64,000 nucleotides of DNA, from NCBI RefSeq assembly GCF_021173675.1, contig NZ_JAIHON010000007.1:248001-312000 (forward strand). The letters run 5' to 3'. Positions 10,101-16,666 of the stretch are shown in pieces (the first letter of the stretch is position 1; the number at the start of each line of letters is the position of its first letter). The stretch comes from Streptomyces lincolnensis. GTDB taxonomy: Bacteria > Actinomycetota > Actinomycetes > Streptomycetales > Streptomycetaceae. Under the pieces are notes generated by a model that was not told where the DNA came from, searched no databases, and saw only the letters and a list, made by a program, of their open reading frames with translations. A program made the translations under genes and the position numbers.

Positions 10101-11079
10101 CGTGGTGGCCCGCCAGGAGAAGGTGGAGTACTACGAGTCCGACTGGGGCGCGGTGCCGATGTTCTTCCGGCACGCACTGACCCTCGGGGCGGGCGAGCAC
10201 GTCCTGGAGGTCGTGGCCGACAGCGTCCACGCCCAGGACGCGGTCTTCGTCGACCTCGTGGCGGCCGCGGAGTCCACCGCGCTGGTCAGCGGCCCCGGCT
10301 GGGAGGCCGAGACGGGCGCCTGGCACGGCCGTACCGTCGAACACGAGGGCCGCTGGGGCGAGGTGCAGCACTGCTACGCCGCCGTACGGCCGCACCCGCT
10401 GCCGGACACCGAGTGGCTCACCGGTGCCCCGGTGCTCGGCGCTCCCGTGCTGCCGCTGCGCTCCACCGACGACGTCCACGCGAGCGCGCAGCGCTTCCGC
10501 TTCACCGTGCCGTCGGGAACCGTATCGGTCGAACTGCCGCTGGAGCTGCCCGCACGGGTGCGCGTCGGCCAGGGCGGGGAACGGCCGCTCCACGGGCGGA
10601 CGCTGACGCTGGATCAGGTGCCGCGCGAGCCCACGGAGATCGAGGTCGTCACCGACCCCACCGCCGTGCTGCGCGGCGGCTCCGCCTGGCGCGGGCCCGT
10701 GCGCGTGCGCACCGTGCCGGCCCCGCTGTCGCTGGGCGACTGGTGCTCGCTGGGGCTGGGCGGCTGGAGCGGGGGAGTGACCTACGCCCGCTCCGTGGCG
10801 GTACCGGCCGGGCCGGACCCGGTGCTCGACCTCGGGCGGGTACGGGGCAGCGTCACGGTGCTCGTCGACGGGAAGCCCGTCGGCGAGGCGTTCTGCGCGC
10901 CGTACCGTTTCGCCCTGCCCGGCGCCGCGGGGCGTACGGTCCGTATCGAGGTGACCGTCCACAACACCCTGGCCCCGTATCTCGCCGAGGCCACCCCGAC
11001 GGCCTGGGCGTTCCCCTCCCAGCTGGCGTCCGGACTGCTGGGGCCGGTGACGCTGTGGACGCGGGACGGGCGGCGCTAG
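7138..11079 (+). CDS. GH106-type alpha-L-rhamnosidase (glycosyl hydrolase)
   Basis: This 1313-residue glycoside hydrolase probably removes terminal L-rhamnose or a related sugar. The N-terminus (PLWWWSGARVTRERLAWQMR, then LWFYDQIGFSGANIQG) matches family 106 catalytic TIM-barrel proteins. The centre carries a domain with FxSSRGIPDPDG and C-terminal beta-sandwich regions follow. No signal peptide is visible, so it may act on imported oligosaccharides. GTG 7138 is chosen because GGAAGGA sits nine bases upstream; GTG 7108 is a weaker alternative. It is divergent from the MFS and isomerase genes. Family placement is from sequence resemblance only. Confidence 0.82.
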   Translation: MISPALEQLFDDPPRDFGPTPLWWWSGARVTRERLAWQMRRFAEGGVHNLVVINLAPAGPTFGARTDEPAWFGEEWWARFTDACEIAGDLGTRLWFYDQIGFSGANIQGSVTRRHPEVAGQALRSRRTVVTGGTVALTGSETLVAAYDGAGARLRTTGPDRVEAADGREVRLVVAVPTAFDYLDPRAVGLLLDAVHHEFDRRVPQYLGNVIAGSFQDELPSTNSWSHRLPDQFRARRGYDLLDHLPALFGDAPQAPRIRADYYAVRAELAEEALFRPLAAWHDERGLLLGCDQSHPARSGYPAQSTQIYSDYFRTHRWYSAAGSDHHGDAKVHSSMAHLYGHERVWIEAFHSSGWGGTLEDTYDWLLPFLRSGANLYNPHASYFGTAGGWFEWAPPSTDWRQPYWRQYPAFSRAVARICSLMSWGTYSADVAVLHPTATMQSLIPLDAPVKHFGDGRLGAGHAEADETQRHYLDLCGTNNWLGPRIGTLDRHRISFDVIDDASVQRAKAADAALRVGDLAYRAVLLPSASVLEEETARRLTDLLDAGGRVVVVGRPPSTAAGLAGDDLAVTALLSHPRLERADDAETGAAAVADLAGYATGEVPLLVRRKDDMAVALVTGAFPDARVDPAEGRHEIDPARYAAASSVTVRAPVAEAELWNPATGARRPAQVAVSDGVSTIEVPLDGAPAALVVWREGTPPPRPAAPPPTTSVETLDLSTGWQGRLVPTLDNTWGDLALPAGAAVDEPQIWTMRWTESGTDWEPTRATYGNRVRVLPPVPSAQAPEPLDSASVERILAGDQPLVPPDAGWSVSLYSSSRGIPDPDGLLGNKGLVPEEFVRVPVPGPGTVARIRAIVETGHRGPAELHVGAAAAKRVWWNGEPLETTGGCQATARVDVARSRNVLEYELADAQDRPLLISGAAGTPLGSYFCLTRPDGFAPRPRFMRLPEDVRPDGRVTYRGRLRVTGDEVEAALVVGAATGLTVSLDDTVVARQEKVEYYESDWGAVPMFFRHALTLGAGEHVLEVVADSVHAQDAVFVDLVAAAESTALVSGPGWEAETGAWHGRTVEHEGRWGEVQHCYAAVRPHPLPDTEWLTGAPVLGAPVLPLRSTDDVHASAQRFRFTVPSGTVSVELPLELPARVRVGQGGERPLHGRTLTLDQVPREPTEIEVVTDPTAVLRGGSAWRGPVRVRTVPAPLSLGDWCSLGLGGWSGGVTYARSVAVPAGPDPVLDLGRVRGSVTVLVDGKPVGEAFCAPYRFALPGAAGRTVRIEVTVHNTLAPYLAEATPTAWAFPSQLASGLLGPVTLWTRDGRR

Positions 11080-11118
11080 CCGCCCGCGGGGCCGCGCGTG
11101 CCGGGTGCGGTCACGAGG

Positions 11119-12486
11119 TCAGCAACCGCCCGCGGTCGTTCCGGTGGGTGCGCCGAGCTGGATCAGCTGCGGTGCCGGGGCGCAGCAGCCGCCCGCCGCC
11201 TGGTCGGACTCGGGGGCGTCGAACAGCCCGGCGCCACCGCACACCCCGGTCTCCGGCAGGGTGAGTTCGACGCGGTCGGCGGACTCCTGGTCGCCGTCGA
11301 GCGCGGCCACGACGGAGCGGACCTGCTCGTAGCCGGTCATCGCCAGGAAGGTCGGGGCACGGCCGTAGGACTTCATGCCGACCAGGTACAGGCCCTGTTC
11401 GGGGTGGGCGAGCTCGCGGTGGCCGTGGGGGTAGACGGTGCCGCAGGAGTGCTGGTTGGGGTCGATCAGCGGGGCGAGCGCGACCGGGGCCTGGAGCCGT
11501 TCGTCCAGACCGAGGCGGATCTCGGAGAGGAAGGACAGGTCCGGGCGGAATCCGGTGAGGACGACGACCTCGTCCACGGCGTCGAGGCGGCGGCCGTCCT
11601 CCGCGACGAGGATGAGGCGGCCGTCGGTGTCGCGTTCGATCGCCTCGGTGCGGAAGCCGGTGACGGCGTCGGCGTGTCCGGCGTCGACGGCGGCCTTCGC
11701 CGCCAGGCCGAGCGCACCGCGGGCGGGCAGCTCGTCGGCCTCGCCACCGCCGAAGGTGGAGCCGGAGATGCCGCGGCGCAGGATCCACACCGCCTTCGTG
11801 CCCGCCCCGTCGTCGGCCCGGGCCAGGTCGGCGAGTTGGGCGAGAGCGGTGAACGCGGACGCTCCGGACCCGATGACGGCGGTCCGCCTGCCCGCGTACC
11901 GGGCCCGGACGGCCGGGTCCTTCAGGTCGGGGACGCGGTAGGTGACGCGGTCGCCGGCGGCCCGCTCACCGAGGGCGGGCAGACCGCTGCCGCCGGCGGG
12001 GCCGGGGGTGGTCCAGGTGCCGGAGGCGTCGATGACCGCGCGGGCGAACAGCCGTTCCTCGCGGCCGTCGGCACGGGTGACGTGGACGACGAACGGCTGG
12101 GTGTCGCGGTCGGCGTCCACGACGCGGTCGCGTCCGGCGCGGGAGACGCCGGTGACCCGGGCGCCGAAACGCACGTGCTCGGCGAGGGCGTCGGCGAGGG
12201 GCTGGAGGTACCGCTCCACCCAGTTTCCGCCGGAGGGGTACGTCGCCGGATCGGGCCTGGTCCAGCCGGTCGGGGCGAGGATCTTCTCGGCCGCGGGGTC
12301 GGTGAGCTCGCCCCAGGTGGAGAACAGCCGCACGTGCGACCACTCGCGCACCGCCGCCCCGGCGGCCGGACCGGCCTCCAGGACGAGCGGGGTGAGGCCG
12401 CGGCCGGTGAGATGGGCGGCGGCGGCCAGACCGACGGGACCGGCCCCGATCACGACGACGGGCAGCTCGGTGGTGGGCGCGTTCAC
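11119..12486 (-). CDS. arsO: ArsO-like flavin-dependent monooxygenase/oxidoreductase
   Basis: This 455-residue FAD/NAD(P)-binding protein has an N-terminal dinucleotide motif (VVIGAGPVGLAAA, residues 11-23) and a second GSGASAF motif near residue 205. The C-terminus is Cys-rich (VCGGAG, GGCC, and GGC at the end), which is uncommon for the general family and suits thiol-reactive metalloids. The start is GTG 12486 with AGGAG upstream. It shares a promoter region carrying ArsR-like repeats with the divergent arsR gene, which is the main reason for the ArsO call. The reaction is uncharacterised for most ArsO proteins. Confidence 0.75.
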   Translation of the reverse strand: MNAPTTELPVVVIGAGPVGLAAAAHLTGRGLTPLVLEAGPAAGAAVREWSHVRLFSTWGELTDPAAEKILAPTGWTRPDPATYPSGGNWVERYLQPLADALAEHVRFGARVTGVSRAGRDRVVDADRDTQPFVVHVTRADGREERLFARAVIDASGTWTTPGPAGGSGLPALGERAAGDRVTYRVPDLKDPAVRARYAGRRTAVIGSGASAFTALAQLADLARADDGAGTKAVWILRRGISGSTFGGGEADELPARGALGLAAKAAVDAGHADAVTGFRTEAIERDTDGRLILVAEDGRRLDAVDEVVVLTGFRPDLSFLSEIRLGLDERLQAPVALAPLIDPNQHSCGTVYPHGHRELAHPEQGLYLVGMKSYGRAPTFLAMTGYEQVRSVVAALDGDQESADRVELTLPETGVCGGAGLFDAPESDQAAGGCCAPAPQLIQLGAPTGTTAGGC

Positions 12487-12503
12487 GGCGACTCCTAGCT
12501 TGT

Positions 12504-12518
12504 TTCGACGTCTGTCAA
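12504..12518. promoter_or_regulatory. ArsR-type operator near the arsO start
   Basis: TTCGACGTCTGTCAA lies 18-32 bases upstream of the arsO GTG. Its reverse complement, TTGACAGACGTCGAA, is a variant of the TTCGACAGACGTCAA core in the repeat at 12549. Confidence 0.6.
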
Positions 12519-12548
12519 TGTCTTCTCGGTCGCCAGCATGGCATCTGA

Positions 12549-12580
12549 TTCGACAGACGTCAACATAGACATATATCGAA
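12549..12580. promoter_or_regulatory. ArsR-type operator, repeat copy A (32 bp)
   Basis: The element begins TTCGAC, contains GTCAACATAGAC in the middle, and ends TATCGAA. It matches copy B at 12617-12648 in ends and core, with mismatches only in the variable blocks. TTCGA and TCGAA at the ends form an inverted repeat. Confidence 0.65.
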
Positions 12581-12616
12581 ATGGAGGAGGTTCACGGTCG
12601 GCACTCGTCCGGCTGG

Positions 12617-12648
12617 TTCGACGTGTGTCAACATAGACGCATGTCGAA
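12617..12648. promoter_or_regulatory. ArsR-type operator, repeat copy B overlapping the arsR start
   Basis: This second copy of the 32-base element, 68 bases from copy A, covers the arsR initiation codon at 12641. Protein bound here would block both promoter and ribosome entry. Very short leader spacing suggests arsR may be leaderless. Confidence 0.65.
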
Positions 12649-13018
12649 CACCAGGTCGCTGCCACTGCTCGCGCCCGAGTCGGATGCCGCCGCGGGGCCG
12701 TGCTGCCCGCCGCTCACCGAGCGGCCGTTCACCGCGGAGGAGGCCGAGACGGCCGCCCGGATGTTCAAGGCGCTGGGCGATCCGGTGCGGCTGCGGCTGT
12801 TCTCCGCGGTCGCCTCGCACGAGGGCGGCGAGGCGTGCGTGTGCGACATCTCCGACGTCGGCGTCTCCCAGCCGACCGTCTCCCACCACCTGAAGAAGCT
12901 CAAGGAGGCCGGTCTGCTGACCTCCGAGCGGCGGGGCACCTGGGTGTACTACCGGGTCGAGCCGTCGGTGCTGTCCGCGATGGGCAAGCTGCTCACCGTC
13001 GCACCGGCCGTGCTCTGA
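12641..13018 (+). CDS. arsR: ArsR/SmtB-family arsenite-responsive repressor
   Basis: This 125-residue winged-helix repressor has a recognition helix in VSQPTVSHHLKKLKEAG and a wing ending WVYYRVEP. Thiol ligands are prominent: Cys21-Cys22 near the N-terminus, as in corynebacterial ArsR, and CVCD (Cys66, Cys68) at the classical ArsR position. Having both sets suggests As(III) or Sb(III) sensing. ATG 12641 is preferred over upstream in-frame starts because the domain and the CC pair follow directly. Its 3' end overlaps the convergent aquaporin gene by 70 bases. Confidence 0.88.
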   Translation: MSNTRSLPLLAPESDAAAGPCCPPLTERPFTAEEAETAARMFKALGDPVRLRLFSAVASHEGGEACVCDISDVGVSQPTVSHHLKKLKEAGLLTSERRGTWVYYRVEPSVLSAMGKLLTVAPAVL

Positions 13019-13815
13019 CCGCCGGTCGCCGCCCGGCCGGGCATGAAGATGAGCGCCACCAGACCCAGCCCCACCACCGCGCCGATCAGCTGCATGGCGA
13101 TGAAGCCCGCGACCGACCCGGGCGCGATGCCCGCGAAGGTGTCGGTGAAGGCGCGGCCGATGGTCACCGCCGGATTGGCGAAGGACGTGGACGAGGTGAA
13201 CCAGTAGGCGGCGCCGATGTACGAGGCGACGGCCACGGGCGCGAAGCGTAGTCGGTCGGTGCGGGCCAGGCCGAAGATCAGCAGGATCAGCCCGGCGGTC
13301 GCCACGACCTCGCCGAGCAGCAGGTGGCCCGCCGACCGGTCGTGGGTGGACCAGGCCACCAGCGGTTCGCCGAACATGGCGTCGGCCAGGATCGCGCCCG
13401 CGATCGCACCGGCGACCTGGGCGGGGACGTAGACGGCCGCCTCGCGCGGGCCGACCCCGGCGCCGCCGCGGCGGGCGGTCCACCACTCGGCCAGGGTCAC
13501 GGCCGGGTTGAAGTGCGCGCCGGAGACCGGACCCAGCAGGGTGATCAGCACGCCCAGGCCGAAGACCGTGGCCGTGGAGTTGGCCAGCAGTTGCAGCCCG
13601 ACGTCCTTCGTCAGCTCGGTGGCCTGGATGCCGGAACCGACCACGACCGTCACGAGCGCCGCCGTGCCGACCAGTTCGGCCGCGGCCCGGGCGATCAGCG
13701 GGGGCGTCTGCGGCGGGGTGGCACCCGGGGCCGGTCGCGGCTCGGGGCCGGGCGCTTCGGCGGCTGTGGGGGACTCGCCGGCACTGTCGTGCTCGGTGGC
13801 CTCGGTGGCGGTCAA
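12949..13815 (-). CDS. MIP-family aquaglyceroporin (AqpS-like)
   Basis: This 288-residue channel has six membrane helices and two NPA loops, HFNPAVT near residue 101 and SFANPAVTIG near 195. The N-terminal 40 residues are a Pro/Glu/Ala-rich cytoplasmic tail. It would conduct As(OH)3 out of the cell after arsenate reduction, as described for AqpS in Sinorhizobium. The start is TTG 13815, supported by GAGGAG seven bases upstream. It sits between two arsR genes and next to arsC, and the window has no arsenite efflux pump. Confidence 0.82.
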   Translation of the reverse strand: MTATEATEHDSAGESPTAAEAPGPEPRPAPGATPPQTPPLIARAAAELVGTAALVTVVVGSGIQATELTKDVGLQLLANSTATVFGLGVLITLLGPVSGAHFNPAVTLAEWWTARRGGAGVGPREAAVYVPAQVAGAIAGAILADAMFGEPLVAWSTHDRSAGHLLLGEVVATAGLILLIFGLARTDRLRFAPVAVASYIGAAYWFTSSTSFANPAVTIGRAFTDTFAGIAPGSVAGFIAMQLIGAVVGLGLVALIFMPGRAATGGQSTAGATVSSLPIADSTDGSTR

Positions 13816-13855
13816 CGGGACTCCTCGGTACGGGTGGACGGCGACGGGCGTCCTG

Positions 13856-14170
13856 TCAGGGACAGGACCGCTTGACGTTGTTCTCGGCGGTGGCGCGCGC
13901 CGCCTCCGCGAGGTCGGCGAACCGGCCGGCCAGCGAGGCGATGACGTCGGGCTTGAGGCGGTAGTAGGTGAACCGGCCGCAGGGCTCCGTCTCCACGACT
14001 CCTGCCTCGCGCAGCACCTTCAGATGGTTGGAGAGGTTGGTCTGCCGGGCCCCCGTCTCCTCGATCAGGTGCGTGCTGCAGAGCGTCTCCTGGGCGAGCA
14101 GGGTGACGATCCGCAGCCGGAGCGGGTCCGCGAGAACCCGCATCAGATCAGTATCGACTGACATCAGCAT
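13856..14170 (-). CDS. arsR: Second ArsR/SmtB-family metalloregulator
   Basis: This 104-residue winged-helix repressor differs clearly from the one at 12641. Cysteines are at residues 31, 64 (EPCGRF) and 103, a spacing more like CmtR-type sensors than classical CVCD ArsR. DNA recognition is through TNLSNHLKVLREAG. ATG 14170 or ATG 14164 could be the start; neither has a Shine-Dalgarno, so translation may be leaderless. It reads into the aquaporin gene 40 bases downstream and is divergent from arsC, so it probably controls both. Confidence 0.85.
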   Translation of the reverse strand: MLMSVDTDLMRVLADPLRLRIVTLLAQETLCSTHLIEETGARQTNLSNHLKVLREAGVVETEPCGRFTYYRLKPDVIASLAGRFADLAEAARATAENNVKRSCP

Positions 14171-14182
14171 GGGCTGATACTG
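14150..14182. promoter_or_regulatory. Nested inverted repeats, operator for the second ArsR
   Basis: CAGTATC (14150-14156) pairs with GATACTG (14176-14182), and ATCAG (14163-14167) pairs with CTGAT (14174-14178) inside it. The element covers the start of the arsR gene and lies 39 bases upstream of arsC. Confidence 0.65.
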
Positions 14183-14220
14183 TCACATCACTCCGCACTG
14201 ATACCAGCAAGGAAGAACCG

Positions 14221-14640
14221 ATGCCCTCCAGTCCGCTCGCCTCCGTGCTGTTCGTCTGTGTCCACAACGCCGGCCGTTCGCAGATGGCCGCCGGATTCCT
14301 CTCCCACCTGGCGGGCGACCGGATCGAGGTCCGCTCCGCCGGGTCCGTCCCGGGCGACCGGGTCAATCCCGCCGCGGTCGAGGCCATGAAGGAAGTCGGC
14401 ATCGACATCTCCGCGGCCACCCCGAAGATCCTCACCACCGATGCCGTCCAGGCCTCCGACTACGTCATCACCATGGGCTGCGGCGACGCCTGCCCGGTCT
14501 TCCCCGGCAAGAAGTACCTCGACTGGGCCCTCGAAGACCCGGCCGGCCAGGGCGTCGAGGCCGTCCGCCCGATCCGCGACGAGATCAGGACCCGGATCGA
14601 GGCGCTGATCGCCGAGGTCGACGCCCGACAGGAGGCGTGA
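14221..14640 (+). CDS. arsC: Arsenate reductase, low-molecular-weight phosphatase family
   Basis: This 139-residue cytoplasmic enzyme reduces arsenate to arsenite. The P-loop VCVHNAGRS provides the nucleophile Cys13 and Arg19. Further cysteines at 87 and 91 (GCGDACP) can relay the disulfide to thioredoxin or mycoredoxin. The motif GKKYLDWALEDPAGQ is typical of the actinobacterial form. ATG 14221 has AAGGAAG upstream. It is divergent from the second arsR, and its product arsenite is the presumed cargo of the aquaporin. Confidence 0.93.
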   Translation: MPSSPLASVLFVCVHNAGRSQMAAGFLSHLAGDRIEVRSAGSVPGDRVNPAAVEAMKEVGIDISAATPKILTTDAVQASDYVITMGCGDACPVFPGKKYLDWALEDPAGQGVEAVRPIRDEIRTRIEALIAEVDARQEA

Positions 14641-14696
14641 CCTCCGTGGCGGACCGCCACCGGATCGGGGCGTAGGGCGGTCAGGGCGTACGGCGG

Positions 14697-15830
14697 TCAA
14701 GGTGTACGACGGTCAGGGCTGAAGAAGTCGACGAGGCTGTACGGGGCGTCGGCGTCGAGGCACATCGCGTGGATGCGGGACGACTCGACGGCAGCGGCGG
14801 CACTGCGCGGGAACAGGGTCTGCTCGTAGGCGGTGAGCGCGGCCTCGATGTCGTCCGGGTGCGTGGCGAGGGCGTTGCCGAGCTCGGCGCCGTCGTACAT
14901 GGCGAGATTGGCGCCTTCGCCGGACGGCGGCATGAGGTGGGCGGCGTCGCCGAGCAGGGTGACGCCGGGCACACGGTCCCAGCGGTGGTCGCTCGGCAGC
15001 GCGTGGATGGTCCGCGGGACCGGGGCGGTCTCGCCGTCGGTGATGAGTGCGGTGAGTTCCGGCGCCCAGCCGTCGAACTCCTCGGCGACGCGGGCCGCGG
15101 CCGTGCCGGGGTCGGTGAAGTCGATGGTGTCGATCCACTGCTCGTCCTTGGTGAGCTGGACGTAGGTGTGCAGGACCCCGTCCGGTTCCCGGTGGGCGGA
15201 GATCCCCCTGCCGGGAGCGAGCGCGGACATGGCGCCCGCGCCGACCGCCTTCGCACTGGCGGGATGGCGCTCGTCGGCGTCGAACAGGTACGTCTCGACG
15301 AACACCGTGCCGACGTACGCGGGCCGTGCCGCGGACAGCAGGGGGCGGACGCGTGACCACGCGCCGTCCGCGCCCACCAGCAGGCCGGTCGTCACACTCG
15401 CCCCGTCCGCGAAGGTCACCTCGTGCCGGCCGTCCCCGAGGGCCCGGGCCCCGGTGACCTTGCGCCCCCACCGGACCGTGCCGGCGGGCAGCGAGTCGAG
15501 CAGGATCTGCCGGAGCGCGCCGCGAGGCACCTCGGGCCGTCCGCCGGTGCCGTCGTCGGGCTCGTCCAGCAGGACCGTTCCGTCCTTGTCGAGCACCCGC
15601 GACGCCTCGGCGCCCGGGCGGACGATGCCGAGGAACTCCTCGAAGAGGCCGGCGGCCTTCAGGGCGAGCTGCCCGTTGTGTTCGTGGATGTCGAGCATGC
15701 CGCCCTGGGAGCGGGCGGTCGGCGACGGCTCCGCCTCGTGGACCGTCACCGGGATCCCGTGGACGTGCAGGACGCGGGCGAGGGTCAGTCCTCCGAGCCC
15801 CGCTCCGATGATCGTGACCTCAGTGGTCAT
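14697..15830 (-). CDS. TetX-like FAD-dependent monooxygenase
   Basis: This 377-residue aromatic hydroxylase-type flavoprotein has the FAD motif GAGLGGLTLARVL (residues 9-21), a mid-domain GADGAWSRVRP, and GDAAHLMPPSGEGANLAM near residue 300, a combination shared with tetracycline-inactivating TetX and related enzymes. ATG 15830 follows GGAAGGA. It is divergent from a TetR gene over three operators, so it is likely induced by a xenobiotic or antibiotic. Substrate specificity cannot be deduced; many chromosomal homologues do not confer resistance. Confidence 0.85.
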   Translation of the reverse strand: MTTEVTIIGAGLGGLTLARVLHVHGIPVTVHEAEPSPTARSQGGMLDIHEHNGQLALKAAGLFEEFLGIVRPGAEASRVLDKDGTVLLDEPDDGTGGRPEVPRGALRQILLDSLPAGTVRWGRKVTGARALGDGRHEVTFADGASVTTGLLVGADGAWSRVRPLLSAARPAYVGTVFVETYLFDADERHPASAKAVGAGAMSALAPGRGISAHREPDGVLHTYVQLTKDEQWIDTIDFTDPGTAAARVAEEFDGWAPELTALITDGETAPVPRTIHALPSDHRWDRVPGVTLLGDAAHLMPPSGEGANLAMYDGAELGNALATHPDDIEAALTAYEQTLFPRSAAAAVESSRIHAMCLDADAPYSLVDFFSPDRRTP

Positions 15831-15880
15831 GAGAGTTCCTTCCTGATCGCGGACCGCCGGGCAGGCACCCGTCGGGCCAG

Positions 15881-15897
15881 CTGGAACGGCGTTCCAG
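15881..15897. promoter_or_regulatory. TetR operator 1
   Basis: CTGGAACGGCGTTCCAG is a nearly perfect 17-base palindrome about 50 bases upstream of the monooxygenase start. It is the first of three copies in the divergent promoter. Confidence 0.75.
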
Positions 15898-15908
15898 CGA
15901 ACCCAGGG

Positions 15909-15923
15909 TGGAACGCCGTTCCA
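15909..15923. promoter_or_regulatory. TetR operator 2
   Basis: TGGAACGCCGTTCCA is the second copy of the GGAAC-N5-GTTCC palindrome family in the 140-base divergent region. Confidence 0.75.
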
Positions 15924-15935
15924 GAGCCTGTCAAG

Positions 15936-15952
15936 CTGGAACGGTGTTCCAG
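15936..15952. promoter_or_regulatory. TetR operator 3
   Basis: CTGGAACGGTGTTCCAG is the third copy, 19-35 bases upstream of the TetR start at 15971, well placed for autorepression. Confidence 0.75.
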
Positions 15953-15970
15953 TCCGGCTAGAATGCGGGC

Positions 15971-16645
15971 ATGGCCACCAGGACCCGTCATCCGGAACGA
16001 CGCCAGGAACCGCTCTCCCGGGAGCGCATCGTCGACGCCGCCGTGGAACTCCTCGACACGGTGGGCGAGAGCGGTCTCACCTTCCGCGCACTGGCCGAGC
16101 GCCTCGCGACCGGGCCGGGGGCGATCTACTGGCACATCGCGGGCAGGGCCGAACTGCTGGCCGCCGCCACCGACGCCGTCGTCGCCCCCGCCCTCGACGC
16201 CGCCGACGCGGCCGACGCGACGCCGCAGGAAGCGATCCGCACGCTCGCGGGCGACCTGTTCGACGCGATCGACGACCATCCCTGGGCCGGCCCGCAGCTC
16301 GGCCGGGCCCCCGCGCCGCCACCGTTGCTGCGGATCCTCGAAGGCATCGGCCGCCAGGTCCAGGCGCTCCAGGTGCCCGAGGCCGCCCAGTTCACCGCGG
16401 CCTGCACGCTGTTGAACTACATCCTCGGCGTGGCGGGCCAGAACGCCGCCAACACCGGGACGGTCCAACCGGGCACGGACCGCGCCGAGTTCCTCGACGC
16501 CGTGGCGACCACCTGGGCGCGGCTCGACCCCGACCAGTACCCCTTCACCCGGACCGTCGCCGGACAACTGCGCACCCACGACGACCGGGAGGAGTTCCTC
16601 GCCGGCATCGACCTCATCCTGGCGGGAATCACCGCCGGCCGGTGA
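15971..16645 (+). CDS. TetR/AcrR-family repressor
   Basis: This 224-residue regulator has an N-terminal helix-turn-helix (LTFRALAERLATGPGAIYWHI, about residues 36-56) and a C-terminal TetR_C-like ligand domain. Its divergence from the TetX-like gene across three GGAAC/GTTCC palindromes makes it the repressor of that gene and of itself. An alternative ATG lies at 15963 out of frame; ATG 15971 gives the expected length. The ligand is probably the substrate of the monooxygenase, by inference. Confidence 0.88.
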   Translation: MATRTRHPERRQEPLSRERIVDAAVELLDTVGESGLTFRALAERLATGPGAIYWHIAGRAELLAAATDAVVAPALDAADAADATPQEAIRTLAGDLFDAIDDHPWAGPQLGRAPAPPPLLRILEGIGRQVQALQVPEAAQFTAACTLLNYILGVAGQNAANTGTVQPGTDRAEFLDAVATTWARLDPDQYPFTRTVAGQLRTHDDREEFLAGIDLILAGITAGR

Positions 16646-16666
16646 CCGACCGGCCGCCGCGAGCCG

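Noticed and set aside
6961..10962. Very long open frame antisense to the GH106 gene
   Set aside because: High GC at third positions leaves antisense frames open; the translation is Gly/Val/Arg-rich with no domain, while the plus-strand protein has clear motifs.
11119..14640. Arsenic island as part of a mobile element
   Set aside because: No transposase, integrase, terminal repeat or tRNA boundary is visible.
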